Assembly (NCBI RefSeq): GCF_030997045.1
Contig: NZ_CP116899.1
Location: forward strand, 3,868,001 to 3,932,000
DNA from: Microbulbifer sp. TB1203
Lineage (GTDB): Bacteria; Pseudomonadota; Gammaproteobacteria; Pseudomonadales; Cellvibrionaceae
DNA length: 64,000 nucleotides
Reading direction: 5' to 3'
Shown here: positions 25,191 to 33,964 of the stretch, in pieces
How positions within the stretch are numbered: the first letter of the stretch is position 1
Layout: each line of letters opens with the position of its first letter
Made by a program: the position numbers and the translations under genes
The notes under the pieces: model-generated
What the model saw: the letters and a program-made list of their open reading frames with translations, nothing else
Told to the model about the DNA's origin: nothing
Database searches by the model: none

Positions 25191-27119
25191 TTAGTTTACG
25201 GTACAGGTAGGCGTTTGGAAGTTGCCGTCAACTGTACCTTGGAATCCGAAACCGGTACTTTGCCCGGACGACAAATTACCATTGTAAGACACATTGGTGG
25301 CGGTAACGGTATTACCGGAGGTGGAGACATTTGCACTCCACGCATTACTGATACCCACGCTCTGGTTAAACGTCAGGCTTACACTCCAGCCACTCACGGT
25401 AGCGCCGCTATTGCTTACGGTGACATTAGCGGTAAATCCGCTGCCCCAGGAGTCCGCGCTTACCGTACAATTTAGCCCCGAGCCGCCGCTGCTGGAGGTT
25501 GAGGAGCTGCTGTTTGACGAAGAGGTAGTTGACGACGAACTGCTGGATGACGAAGTGCTTGAAGTGCCGCTGTTGTCCACCGGTTGGAAAGACCATTGCT
25601 GATTAACGTCTCCGGTAACATTCCATTGCATGATGTTGGCGCCATCGGCTTCACTGAAGCTGTCCACGTCCAGAGCCAATTCGCTCAGCGCTGAAATAAT
25701 CATGTGATAACCATCATCCGCCCCGACAATGTTGAACTGCTGGGGTTCACCGCCCCAGTAATCCCATTGGACGATGTTGCCACCGGGTGCAGTACTCCAG
25801 TCGTACACATCCAGTGATTTGCCACTGTGTGCCGGGCGAATGGTGTAAATGCCGCTGTCCTGGCGTGCCACATCGAACTGTTGTTGCGTTCCGCCGTTGC
25901 TGGTCCACTGTTGAAGGTTCGCGCCGTCGGCACTGCTGGCACCCGCCACCTCCATCGCCTTGCCACTATGGCGGGCTATGATCCTGTAACGCCCGTCTTC
26001 AATGATGTTGGCGCTTCCGGATGAGGAGGAACTACTGGAACTTGAACTGGAAGAAGATGATGACGAGCTACCATTGCCCGTGGCCAAGCTGAAGTCGCGG
26101 GTAAATGTGGGCCAGCCGTTAACCATATTTATTTCCAAAAGGTCCAGGCGTGAAGGCCAGCCATTGGACGTCCTGCCATCGTAGTAGTGAATACTCGCCA
26201 GATGCTGCCCATTATTATTCAGGTAACCAAAGTGCCCCGGGCCAATATAGATTCCGTCGGTTGCCAGGACGGTGCTGGCCGCGTTTGGATTGCCGTTGGT
26301 GCTGCCGTAGCTCCACAGGTTCACACCATTGATGTCAAGAAATGGTCCGGTCGGACTGGTGGACCGGCCCACCAGGATGTAGTAATTGCTGTCTCTACCC
26401 GCACAGCAATCGCCCCGATTAACAAAGGCATAATAGTAGCCATCGATGTACTGAACCTGTGCGCCCTCGAACTCGTTCCAATTACCGTTATTGCCAATGG
26501 CGGCAAAACGCGCCGACCCCAGGCGCAGGCCGGTATTGGGATCGATCTGCACAATATACAAGCCGGAATAATGGGAACCATAAATCATCCACACATCGCC
26601 GTTGGTATCGCGGTAAACGCCCGGGTCGATGGCGTTAACCGGCTGGCCGTTGGTTCTAGGTTCGGTCTGCGTAGATACCACCATACCGAGATCGCGCCAA
26701 TTGGGGTTGTTGAGCGAGTCTGTCACCGCAACGCCGATGGCGGAAGTGGGGGGATTACTGGTGGAAAATGCCGAGTAATAAATATAGAAACGGCCATTCA
26801 TTTCAATTAAATCCGGGGCCCAAAAGTTACCATCGAAATTCGGCACCCGTTGATTGATCCAGCTGGGCCAAGTTCCCGGCTGAAATACCGTTGGTCCCGT
26901 CTGCCAGGTGAGCAGGTCAGTTGAATAGCGGCTTACCATACCGACATTGCCATCACCGGTGCCAAAGGTCCAGTAAGTGCCGTTATCTTCAACGATGGTG
27001 GAAGGATCGTGCGTGGCGGTTTGGCCGAACAGTTCAATCGCTGATGCCGCGTTGGAAACAATAGCGGCAATACTAATTAGAAAAACAGGTATAACCTGCT
27101 GTAAGAATTTTTTAAACAT
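25191..27119 (-). CDS. Secreted GH43 arabinanase-like enzyme with ricin-type and CBM2 modules
   Basis: 642 residues from the ATG complement of 27117-27119. Signal peptide ends near SNAASA. The catalytic domain (about 28-345) is a five-bladed GH43 propeller: general base Asp in ATHDPSTI, NFWAPDLIEMNGRFYIYYS, pKa-modulating Asp in NAIDPGVYRDTNG, and EFEGAQVQYIDGYYYAF with the acid Glu, most like endo-1,5-alpha-L-arabinanases. A serine-only linker follows, then a ricin-type trefoil (about 370-510, repeated QQW/QQF motifs), a second Ser/Thr linker, and a C-terminal CBM2 (about 545-642) with paired cysteines. Polyserine linkers are typical of Cellvibrionales. It should bind plant cell wall and cut arabinan. 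Confidence 0.88.
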   Translation of the reverse strand: MFKKFLQQVIPVFLISIAAIVSNAASAIELFGQTATHDPSTIVEDNGTYWTFGTGDGNVGMVSRYSTDLLTWQTGPTVFQPGTWPSWINQRVPNFDGNFWAPDLIEMNGRFYIYYSAFSTSNPPTSAIGVAVTDSLNNPNWRDLGMVVSTQTEPRTNGQPVNAIDPGVYRDTNGDVWMIYGSHYSGLYIVQIDPNTGLRLGSARFAAIGNNGNWNEFEGAQVQYIDGYYYAFVNRGDCCAGRDSNYYILVGRSTSPTGPFLDINGVNLWSYGSTNGNPNAASTVLATDGIYIGPGHFGYLNNNGQHLASIHYYDGRTSNGWPSRLDLLEINMVNGWPTFTRDFSLATGNGSSSSSSSSSSSSSSSSSGSANIIEDGRYRIIARHSGKAMEVAGASSADGANLQQWTSNGGTQQQFDVARQDSGIYTIRPAHSGKSLDVYDWSTAPGGNIVQWDYWGGEPQQFNIVGADDGYHMIISALSELALDVDSFSEADGANIMQWNVTGDVNQQWSFQPVDNSGTSSTSSSSSSSSTTSSSNSSSSTSSSGGSGLNCTVSADSWGSGFTANVTVSNSGATVSGWSVSLTFNQSVGISNAWSANVSTSGNTVTATNVSYNGNLSSGQSTGFGFQGTVDGNFQTPTCTVN

Positions 27120-27305
27120 GTGAAACCATCCATTAGTTATCATAAGATCTGGTGCCCTATTGGGCCGTCCGAAAGCAGGCGGGATGCTACAGTGGCTGCG
27201 GCCATTTATTCCGAGAGAGAAATCACGTTATTTTGTAGTATTTAATACCTTGGGAGCTTTACGGCGCCATAAGCCCTATTTAAGTGACAGGTATATTTCT
27301 GGTTT

Positions 27306-27417
27306 GGGACGGCCGTGTCAGCGCCACATTGGATTCGGTCGACAGCCCCAGTTGCCGGGTCGGCGCCTCCGCAGTCATGCCGGAGTGCGGTCCTTCCACT
27401 GCGGATAAATGAATTAA
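27306..27417 (-). pseudogene. Second decayed nfeD fragment
   Basis: Nucleotide blocks ATTGGATTCGGTCGACAGCC, GCAGTCATGCCGGAG and GTGCGGTCCTTCCACTG match the middle of nfeD (46318-46440) in the same orientation. It is about 110 bp, too short and mutated to code. Confidence 0.7.
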
Positions 27418-27451
27418 GTGTCAAAAGTTATTTTGACCCTAGCTGCCTTTA

Positions 27452-27493
27452 ATTGGGAGCGGCTGGATCACCGACCGGTGATAAATGAGTATT
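27452..27493 (+). pseudogene. Tiny kinase-gene fragment
   Basis: About 42 bp (ATTGGGAGCGGCTGGATCAC onward) resemble 21664-21705 of the thiamine kinase-like gene with scattered mismatches. It lies 35 bp from the nfeD fragment, suggesting that the gap was built by illegitimate recombination. Similarity is short and judged by eye. Confidence 0.4.
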
Positions 27494-27548
27494 AGCCTCG
27501 CCTGAAACAGACGATTTGGCAAAACTACAGAAATTGGGAGTCAGTAGG

Positions 27549-27770
27549 CTGAGCCTTGGCAATGGTGTCTTCGATCTGGTGGTGAGGCAGTCCAAACCGT
27601 TGGCGATGCAGCTGAAGGATGCCGGCGCAGGCAGTTTGCTTTTCAGTGCGGAGGTGTAAATTATGCGGGTCTATTGCCTATACAATTCTCGCCAGTGATG
27701 ATCAACAGTATCCTGGGTCAGAGTAACATTCAGACGTCCAGCTCCCTGGATAAAGCCGGCGACCAATAGA
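27549..27770 (+). pseudogene. Remnant of an unidentified protein C-terminus
   Basis: One frame reads LSLGNGVFDLVVRQSKPLAM and on to AGAGSLLFSAEV before a stop at 27657; the adjacent frame continues NYAGLLPIQFSPVMINSILG to a stop near 27768. Composition and codon use look protein-like, but there is no start and a frameshift separates the parts. Family not recognised. The rest of 27144-27851 is gene-free apart from the fragments listed and an 8-bp hairpin (ACCCGGAA/TTCCGGGT) near 27812-27838. Confidence 0.35.
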
Positions 27771-27851
27771 TGGGGCCGGCTAATGGGTGAACGCATTGTT
27801 TTTATCCGACACCCGGAACCCTACTAGTCTTCCGGGTTATTAAAACTTCCA

Positions 27852-28568
27852 TCAACTATCATGCCACTGATCGAGACCCACGAGGTTAACAGTGTGCCCG
27901 TCCAGTGATTGTGCAATGACCTTGATACTGTTTCTAGCCTCGGGAGTCATCACAGTGATGCGCCCTTGTTTGTGTGCTTTTTTGGTTAGTTTCTTGCCCG
28001 CGGCCGCAGAGCCATGATCTCTTTTCCACTGCCAACCTCCGGAAGATGTTTGAACACCGATCCTTCCAGAATACTTAGGGTGGGCAACGGTAACAAACCC
28101 TGCGTAGCCCGCGACCATCGGCGTCATTGGATACATCGCCCGGCAGAGAGTGCCGATATAACTTTGATTGATTTCCGTCTGAACGCCTTCCTCTGTTGCG
28201 TTCTTCAGGCTATTGCCTGTGTTACAGGCGACCAGGCAGAGTTTACGAATTTCTGTAAATCCAAGCTCCTGGATAAGGGCTGCCAAGTGCGCGGCGCTCA
28301 ATCCCCCCACATTGTTTCCCGATCCATGCGAGACGATGTAAACCCCAATATCTCCACCTACTATGGATTGAATATCCCGTCTATCAAGAGAATGCTCTGT
28401 GGCGATGTAATTTCTCCAGTTGCTGCTTGACGGGAATCCCGCCACCGACACGTATATCGGACCGCCTTCATCGTGAATTTTCCCTAAAAACAAACCTACT
28501 ATTGAGTCAATTACTTCGGACTCATCGCCACCCTGAAGTCCGATAACAATTGTATATCTGGTTTTCAT
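27852..28568 (-). CDS. Caspase-like (clan CD) cysteine peptidase candidate
   Basis: 238 residues, no signal peptide. The pattern GVYIVSHGSGNNVGG (about residues 72-86) followed by IRKLCLVACNTGNS (about 105-118) is the His-Gly ... hydrophobic strand-Ala-Cys arrangement of clan CD cysteine peptidases (caspase, CHAT, clostripain and C80 toxin-processing folds). A basic C-terminal third (KKLTKKAHKQGR) follows. The N-terminal strand TRYTIVIGLQGGDESEVIDSI fits the first strand of that fold. The gene is isolated between gene-free stretches. It may be a toxin or defence effector; function is inferred from two motifs only. Confidence 0.55.
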   Translation of the reverse strand: MKTRYTIVIGLQGGDESEVIDSIVGLFLGKIHDEGGPIYVSVAGFPSSSNWRNYIATEHSLDRRDIQSIVGGDIGVYIVSHGSGNNVGGLSAAHLAALIQELGFTEIRKLCLVACNTGNSLKNATEEGVQTEINQSYIGTLCRAMYPMTPMVAGYAGFVTVAHPKYSGRIGVQTSSGGWQWKRDHGSAAAGKKLTKKAHKQGRITVMTPEARNSIKVIAQSLDGHTVNLVGLDQWHDS

Positions 28569-28851
28569 TACGTTCCCTTCGCCTCCTTTGCTCTATGAAA
28601 CAAACCTTCTGAATGAATCTCCCGCCTCACGCTGTAATTGGTACAAATTTTGTGAAAAGGTGCTGGAGTCAGAAGGGCCATCAATCTTATAGGCGAGTAA
28701 CCGGGTTTGACAGCTATGGCGGGAAAAAAGAATTGGGATCGGAGTAAAATTCTGACACCTTATACATCGGTAATATCGGACGACAAAATTCTACTCTGGC
28801 CCAATAATTGCTTTCCCAGAATGCAGGCAATTTCACTGTTACCGGAAAAAC

Positions 28852-30255
28852 TCAGACTCCCACTATACGCGCGCGGAACTTGCGGCCTTTTATTTTTCCG
28901 TTGATCAGCTTGCCCAGGGCTTTTTTGGCAGCCACCCGCTCTACCGCGACAAAGGTGGAGAAGTCGAAAATTTGAATCTTGCCAATCTGCGTGCCTTCGA
29001 TACCACCATCGCCGGTCAATGCGCCGACAATATCGCCGGCTCGCACTTTCTGTTTTTTTCCACCATCGATCTGTAAGGTAGACATCACCGGTCGGGAAGG
29101 CGCAAATCCCCTGGGCAGGGGCGGGATCTCCTGTAGTGTTAACGGTTGCTGCATCAGCTCTTCCAGCCGCTCCAGCTTGTAGATCTCTTTTTTGCTGACC
29201 AGTGTCAGCGCCACGCCCTTCTGTCCCGCCCGTCCGGTGCGGCCAATCCGGTGTACATGGACTTCCGGGTCTCGGGAGAGATGGTAGTTCACCACCATTG
29301 GCAGCTCTTCAATATCCAGCCCGCGCGCAGCCACGTCCGTTGCAACCAGAATGGTCGCGCTGCCGTTGGCAAATAGTGCCAGCGTGCGATCGCGATCCTT
29401 CTGCTCCATATCTCCGTGGAGCGCGAGCGCGGCAAAGCCGGCGCTCTTCAGCGCCTGCGCCGCTTCATCGGTTTCCTTCTTGGTGTTACAGAAAACCACT
29501 GCGGATGAAACGTTATAACTGGCCAGCAACTGGTACAGCGCGGCGGGCCGCTGCTCATTGTTTTCCACCTGGTAGTAATTCTGCTCAATCGTGCTCTGGG
29601 TGTGAGCCGAGGCCACTTCCACTTTGACCGGGTCGCGCAGAACCCGGGCCGCCAGTGCGTTAATGGTTTTGGGATAAGTGGCGGAAAACAGCAATGTCTG
29701 CCGCTGCTGTGGCAGCTCCGCCAGAATCCGGTCCAGTACCGCCTGGAAGCCCATATCCAGCATCCGGTCCGCTTCGTCCAGTACCAGTGTCTGTACCTCG
29801 CTCAGGTCCAGATTGCCCTTGCGCAGGTGATCTTCAATGCGGCCGGGCGTCCCCACCACGATATGTGCGCCATGCTTGAGGGAGCCGATTTGCGGTCCAA
29901 ATGGCATACCGCCGCACAGCGTCAGGATCTTGATGTTGTGAATTGTCCGCGCCAGTTTACGCAGCTCCCGCGCTACCTGGTCCGCCAGCTCCCGGGTAGG
30001 GCACAAAACCAGAGCTTGCACCCGGAACCGGTCCACCTGCAGCTTGTGCAGCACACCCAGACCAAACGCCACGGTCTTGCCCGAGCCGGTCTTGGCCTGC
30101 CCGATGACATCCTTCCCCGCCACAATCGCCGGCAGCGCGGCGGCCTGGATTTCCGTCAGGCGCGCAAAGCCGAGGTCCTGCAGGTTTTTCAGTAGGGACT
30201 GCTGCAGCGGCAGTGACTGGAAATCGCGGGGATGGTCAGTATCGGGTGTTGTCAC
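28852..30255 (-). CDS. dbpA: DEAD-box ATP-dependent RNA helicase DbpA
   Basis: 467 residues. Helicase motifs in order: Q motif FARLTEIQAAALP, motif I AKTGSGKT, Ia PTRELADQVAREL, GTPGR, DEAD box VLDEADRMLDMGF, SAT, then VVFCNTK, DVAARGLDI and HRIGRTGRAG. The C-terminal ~75 residues (KVRAGDIVGALTGDGGIEGT, IGKIQIFDFSTFVAVER) form the DbpA-specific RNA-binding domain that recognises hairpin 92 of 23S rRNA. It acts in late 50S assembly. Length agrees with E. coli DbpA (457). Transcribed alone; the upstream gap to the RidA gene is short and divergent. Confidence 0.95.
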   Translation of the reverse strand: MTTPDTDHPRDFQSLPLQQSLLKNLQDLGFARLTEIQAAALPAIVAGKDVIGQAKTGSGKTVAFGLGVLHKLQVDRFRVQALVLCPTRELADQVARELRKLARTIHNIKILTLCGGMPFGPQIGSLKHGAHIVVGTPGRIEDHLRKGNLDLSEVQTLVLDEADRMLDMGFQAVLDRILAELPQQRQTLLFSATYPKTINALAARVLRDPVKVEVASAHTQSTIEQNYYQVENNEQRPAALYQLLASYNVSSAVVFCNTKKETDEAAQALKSAGFAALALHGDMEQKDRDRTLALFANGSATILVATDVAARGLDIEELPMVVNYHLSRDPEVHVHRIGRTGRAGQKGVALTLVSKKEIYKLERLEELMQQPLTLQEIPPLPRGFAPSRPVMSTLQIDGGKKQKVRAGDIVGALTGDGGIEGTQIGKIQIFDFSTFVAVERVAAKKALGKLINGKIKGRKFRARIVGV

Positions 30256-30383
30256 AACAGGAGCTCAATTGGCGGGATAGCGGGCCATTGTAGGCAAGGG
30301 CAGGCCGAATTCCTACTGGCGTAAATCTCTCTTTATGGCATCATCCGCTTCCCCCGGTCCCGTATATTTCCAAGGAGAATTTT

Positions 30384-30767
30384 GTGAGCAGAAGACTGAT
30401 TTCCAGCGGTTCGGAATTTGAACGCAAGATCGGCTATTCACGCGCGGTGGTAGATGGTGATTATGTGTTCGTTTCCGGCACCACCGGCTTCAACTACGCC
30501 GCCAACAGCATCAGCGACAATGTTGTCGAACAGGCGGAGCAGTGCTTCGTGAATATCCAGCAGGCGCTGAATGAGGCGGGCGCTTCCGTGGCCGACGTCG
30601 TGCGGGTAACCTACATCCTGCCCAACAGGGATGACTTCGAACCCTGCTGGCCGGTGTTCCAGAAATGGCTGGGAGAAGTCCGCCCGGCGGCAACCGTGTT
30701 TGAAGCACGGCTGCTGAACGACGCGATGAAGCTCGAAGTCCAGGTGACCGCGCGGTTACCCCGTTAA
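30384..30767 (+). CDS. RidA/YjgF-family protein
   Basis: 127 residues with the Rid fold: FERKIGYSRAVVDGDYVFVSGTTG, a central helix EQAEQCFVNIQQALNEAGAS, VVRVTYILPNRDDF and the C-terminal RPAATVFEARLLNDAMKLEVQVTA. The arginine in VRPAATVF sits where RidA uses it to bind the enamine/imine carboxylate, and the terminal Glu of KLEVQ is present. Members with this motif hydrolyse reactive 2-aminoacrylate-type imines; this branch (SGTTGF) belongs to the Rid2/3-like groups whose substrates vary. CAAGGAGAATTTT before the GTG start at 30384 is a good ribosome site. Confidence 0.88.
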   Translation: MSRRLISSGSEFERKIGYSRAVVDGDYVFVSGTTGFNYAANSISDNVVEQAEQCFVNIQQALNEAGASVADVVRVTYILPNRDDFEPCWPVFQKWLGEVRPAATVFEARLLNDAMKLEVQVTARLPR

Positions 30768-30852
30768 GCACTTTTTCGCCCGGCCGCGCACCAACGGGGG
30801 CGCGGCAGAAAGCCAATGACTCTGACCCGAATGGCATAAGCCGCTTCTCCTT

Positions 30853-31011
30853 GTAGGATGGGCACAAATCGGCAGGATTGCCGATTTGGACGCCGCAGGC
30901 GCCCGCGAAGCGGGCGAGCCCCATGGATGGCGCGAGTCAGCGGAGCGCAGCGACGTGCCCATCTTCCGCGGCATTTATGAGCACGCTTCGCTTTACCCAT
31001 CCTTCGAAAAG
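30853..31011. repeat. Interspersed repeat with GATGGGCAC/GTGCCCATC arms
   Basis: TAGGATGGGCACAAATCGGC is followed by GC-rich nested hairpins (GCCGCAGGCGC, CGCGAAGCGGGCG) and closes with CGACGTGCCCATCTTC and TTTACCCATCCTTC. It resembles the GGATGGGC-type intergenic repeats of many gammaproteobacteria. No gene is seen in it. Confidence 0.5.
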
Positions 31012-31030
31012 TTGGCCGGCACTATTCAGC

Positions 31031-31228
31031 TTATTTAAACAAATCGGCCACGTCACAGTGCAGACTTTTCGTGATCTGGTCCAACGTCTTCAGGGTGGTA
31101 TTTTGGGAAGCGCTCTCCAGGCGGGTCAGGGTGGCCCTGCTAATACCCAGCTTGCGGGCGAATACCTCCTGCGTTTGCTGGCCCCGGCGGACTCTCAGGT
31201 TTCTGGCCAATTTCGCTGATAAGTTCAT
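31031..31228 (-). CDS. XRE-family regulator, short (copy A)
   Basis: 65 residues from the ATG complement of 31226-31228. It is a bare Cro/C1 helix-turn-helix: QQTQEVFARKLGISRATLTRLESASQ with the recognition helix in SRATLTRLE, followed by TTLKTLDQITKSLHCDVADLFK. A near copy with a frameshifted tail lies at 33464-33766. The partner gene could not be identified; the next minus-strand regulator gene is 34 bp upstream of its start. Possibly an orphan antitoxin-type or phage-like repressor. Confidence 0.75.
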   Translation of the reverse strand: MNLSAKLARNLRVRRGQQTQEVFARKLGISRATLTRLESASQNTTLKTLDQITKSLHCDVADLFK

Positions 31229-31262
31229 GGTCCACATGTGAACATGGCTATATCTGCAGTAC

Positions 31263-31514
31263 CTAAGGCTCTCCAGCGTTCGGGTAGTCCAACAGATCCT
31301 TGGGTTCTACACCCAAAGCCCGGGCCAGCCGAAAAATGTTGGTCAGGCTCACGTTGCGCTTACCGTTCTCAATGCCAGAGATATAGGTACGATCCAGCTC
31401 GCAAAGTCCGCTCAAGTCTTCCTGGCTCAGTGGTGGGTTCATCTGCTTGCGGAGCGCGGCCACGTGCCGGCCGAAGCGGTCAAACTCTTTCTCGACTTGC
31501 GCGACCACGTACAA
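31263..31514 (-). CDS. XRE-family regulator (short)
   Basis: 83 residues. Helix-turn-helix SQEDLSGLCELDRTYISGIENGKRNVSLTNIFRLARALGV matches the class of small XRE proteins such as C.BclI-like controllers (LDRTYISGIE motif). Unlike copy A and its duplicate, it has the LCELDRTYISGIE recognition helix. It lies just upstream of copy A on the same strand. No restriction enzyme or methylase gene is nearby, so a controller role is not supported. Confidence 0.75.
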   Translation of the reverse strand: MYVVAQVEKEFDRFGRHVAALRKQMNPPLSQEDLSGLCELDRTYISGIENGKRNVSLTNIFRLARALGVEPKDLLDYPNAGEP

Positions 31515-31722
31515 GGTTGAGATTAGAAATCGGCCGAGTCTGACCCGTTGATCACCGGACCCCGCTATTACAGCTGCAGACCTCTCTTTGAACTGTTCCG
31601 CCTTCGGAGAACTTGCAGTGAGAAATGACCCTCAAATTCGACAAAAAGTATGAGGGATGAATGGACCGCCAGCCACGCAAGACATTACACTAAACGCCAA
31701 ACCCATTTACCGCAGTATTTCA

Positions 31723-31893
31723 ATGAAATTAAAAATCGCGCTGATTCTTTGCACAACAGCCTTTCTCAACGGATGCGAACTTGTTGGTCCCAGTGTGAAA
31801 CTGGAGCCCGCCAAGGTCAGAATCCCCGGCGTCGTGGTTGGCGGACAGCAGAAGCACTGCCCGCCGGGGCAGGCCAAGAAAGGTAATTGCTGA
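31723..31893 (+). CDS. Small lipoprotein
   Basis: 56 residues from the ATG at 31723. MKLKIALILCTTAFLNGCEL is a lipoprotein leader with lipobox LNGC. The mature part is 38 residues ending KHCPPGQAKKGNC, a Cys-Pro-Pro motif tail seen in tiny proteobacterial lipoproteins of unknown role. Longer in-frame starts upstream lack a ribosome site. Confidence 0.6.
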   Translation: MKLKIALILCTTAFLNGCELVGPSVKLEPAKVRIPGVVVGGQQKHCPPGQAKKGNC

Positions 31894-32018
31894 ACCTGCC
31901 CGGCAGCGATGGCGGAGCCACCAGGCACTAAAGGTGGGCCAGCTCTTTGACCTGTGATTTCTTTCTGCTAACCAAAAATCAAAGACCCGACCCTCTGGTT
32001 TATGTACGACCCTCTGGT

Positions 32019-33431
32019 TTATGTAGGGTCGAGCAAAATATCGTAATAGTAGGGACCGACCCACTTTTCGCGCCGCTTGTACGTTTCGTAGCGGTGATTG
32101 GCGTCCCGGAGGTCCCACTCCAAGCGTCTGGCCAACTTAATGGCCTTCTTTTGCAGGCGCTGCGCCGTCTTGAAGTCAGCCTGTGCCGCAGCCACCGCTG
32201 CTTTTGTCTCCAGGATGCGAACGTTATCAAAATATTCCACTGGTTCCTCAGCCGCCAGATCCTTCGCCAATAACAGATCTTCCGCCGATGGCTGACCGGG
32301 GCCTGTCACCAGCTCCCAGGCAAGTAAAAGTCCGGAAAAATAATGGCCGTTCATGGAGGCGTTTTTCAGCCACCGAATGGCGTGCTCCCGGCGCTCCTCA
32401 TATGGAATGGTGCCAGCGTTGGTTGCGAGATAGCTCTGCGCCTCCGGCAGGCCGGCTACAGCCGCGGCACTTATCCACTTCATGCCGTTTTGCGCATCCG
32501 CTTCGCACCCCCGTCCCACAACCATATTGCGACCGATTTCGAACTGGGCCTGGGGTACCCCCCTCTTCGCCGCCTCCAGGTACCATTTGTTTGCGGTCTG
32601 GTATTCCAGGTCTACTCCCTTCATGTAGTTTCTGAAGGAGCGGAATACGCCGAGCCTGAAGGCATATACATACTGGGCAACGGGGTCACCAGACTCGGCC
32701 TTGTCTTTCCATTCGTTCAGCTCGGCCACCAGTTTCCGTTTGTTGTCGACGGGGCCGGCGATGTTAAATGTGACCGCGGTCTTGTAGCCGCTTGTCGGCT
32801 CGGTTACCGCCGCCGGTTCGTAACGATAGGACAGCGCCGATCTGGCGGCCGCCCGCGAAAAGGTGGGAGCGCTGGACTGCGAAACGGTTACGTCCCTGAC
32901 ATGACCGCCAGGCATTACCGAGTATTCCAAAACTACCCGGCCGAACCTGCCCCGCTCCAGCTCTACGCGGGGATATCGAGGCGACTCCTTATGGACCGGA
33001 ATTCGTTCCACGTTGCACTCGTCGTCTGACAAGAGTGTCGGGCTCAGGTCCTCGTAAATCTTCTGCTTGCCGTGGCTATGGAGCAGTGTCTCCAGGCGCG
33101 CCCGGGCATCGTCCTGCTCCTCTGGTGCGAGCTTCGAAAAGATTTTACTGGCGGTGAGCGATATGTCTTCCGCTCCGGACTGGGATGCCACCAGTTGCAT
33201 CCATGCCCAGGCTTCGACGGGGTCGCGATCGACATACTCGCCCCGGTAGTACATCACTCCGATATTGAACGCCGCGCTATAATCGCCAATTGCGGCCAAG
33301 GCATCAAAGCTGCGGTACGCCTCCGCGTAGTTTCCCGCACTGTAGGCCTCCATGGCCTTGTCAAAACTGGCCTGCACGGGCAGCGCAGCGCCGATGAGAA
33401 GCAAAAGAACCCCCAGAAAAATCCGTTTCAC
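32019..33431 (-). CDS. TonB C-terminal domain and Sel1-repeat protein
   Basis: 470 residues with a signal peptide (IFLGVLLLLIGAALPVQA). Two tetratricopeptide/Sel1-like units at the start (AYSAGNYAEAYRSFDALAAIGDYSAAFNIGVMYYRGEYV). Residues about 145-225 form a TonB C-terminal-like domain (PRYPRVELERGRFGRVVLEYSVMPGGHVRDVTV and the ALSYRYEPA strand). The second half returns to Sel1 repeats (AQYVYAFRLG, AQFEIGRNMVVGRGCEAD, AQSYLATNAGTIP). It lacks the N-terminal membrane anchor of true TonB, so it is probably a periplasmic scaffold rather than an energiser. Neighbours give no clear pathway. Confidence 0.75.
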   Translation of the reverse strand: MKRIFLGVLLLLIGAALPVQASFDKAMEAYSAGNYAEAYRSFDALAAIGDYSAAFNIGVMYYRGEYVDRDPVEAWAWMQLVASQSGAEDISLTASKIFSKLAPEEQDDARARLETLLHSHGKQKIYEDLSPTLLSDDECNVERIPVHKESPRYPRVELERGRFGRVVLEYSVMPGGHVRDVTVSQSSAPTFSRAAARSALSYRYEPAAVTEPTSGYKTAVTFNIAGPVDNKRKLVAELNEWKDKAESGDPVAQYVYAFRLGVFRSFRNYMKGVDLEYQTANKWYLEAAKRGVPQAQFEIGRNMVVGRGCEADAQNGMKWISAAAVAGLPEAQSYLATNAGTIPYEERREHAIRWLKNASMNGHYFSGLLLAWELVTGPGQPSAEDLLLAKDLAAEEPVEYFDNVRILETKAAVAAAQADFKTAQRLQKKAIKLARRLEWDLRDANHRYETYKRREKWVGPYYYDILLDPT

Positions 33432-33463
33432 AATGATCTCCCGTTGTTTATTTTTCGCCGATT

Positions 33464-33766
33464 TTAGCAGGCAAACGTGGGATAGTCCTGTAACTTTGTT
33501 ACTGCTCGCCCTCCGTGGTCTCTGGAAAGGAGCCCGGACACAGGGGTCACCTGGCCGGCTCTATTCTGCTTATTTGAACAAATCCCCACGTCACAACGTA
33601 GACTCTTCGTGATCTGATCCAATGTCTTCAGAGTGATATTCTGGGAGAGGCTCTCCAGGCCGGTCAGGGTGGCCCTGCTAATACCCAATTTGCGGGCGAA
33701 TACGTCTTGCGTTTGCTGGCTCCGGCGGGCTCTCAGGTTTCTGGCCAATTTCTCTGATAAGTTCAT
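33464..33766 (-). pseudogene. XRE-family regulator (copy B), frameshifted tail
   Basis: The first ~58 residues nearly repeat the regulator at 31031-31228 (QQTQDVFARKLGISRATLTG). Flanking DNA is duplicated too. A one-base loss (AAATCCCCACG here versus AAATCGGCCACG in copy A) shifts the last residues, so DVADLFK becomes DVGICSNK and the frame runs on for about 35 random residues to 33464. The helix-turn-helix is intact, so some function could remain. Confidence 0.65.
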
Positions 33767-33964
33767 GGTTATATTGGATCTGATTAACTGTCCCTCCATC
33801 GCTGAAGTCGAGCAGCTCTAAAGAAGTCCACCTTCCATTAGTATGACGACGCTGAGCCCTCGCCGAAGATGTTCGATAGGTCCGGCTGGAAGTAGACTCC
33901 GACAAGACCGGTCCTTGGCCTGCTTGAACTGGCCGGTACAGAAGATCCCATTATAAAGACGGCC

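Noticed and set aside
30853..31011. Possible non-coding RNA
   Set aside because: The hairpins and GATGGGCAC ends fit an interspersed repeat better; no promoter or terminator was seen.
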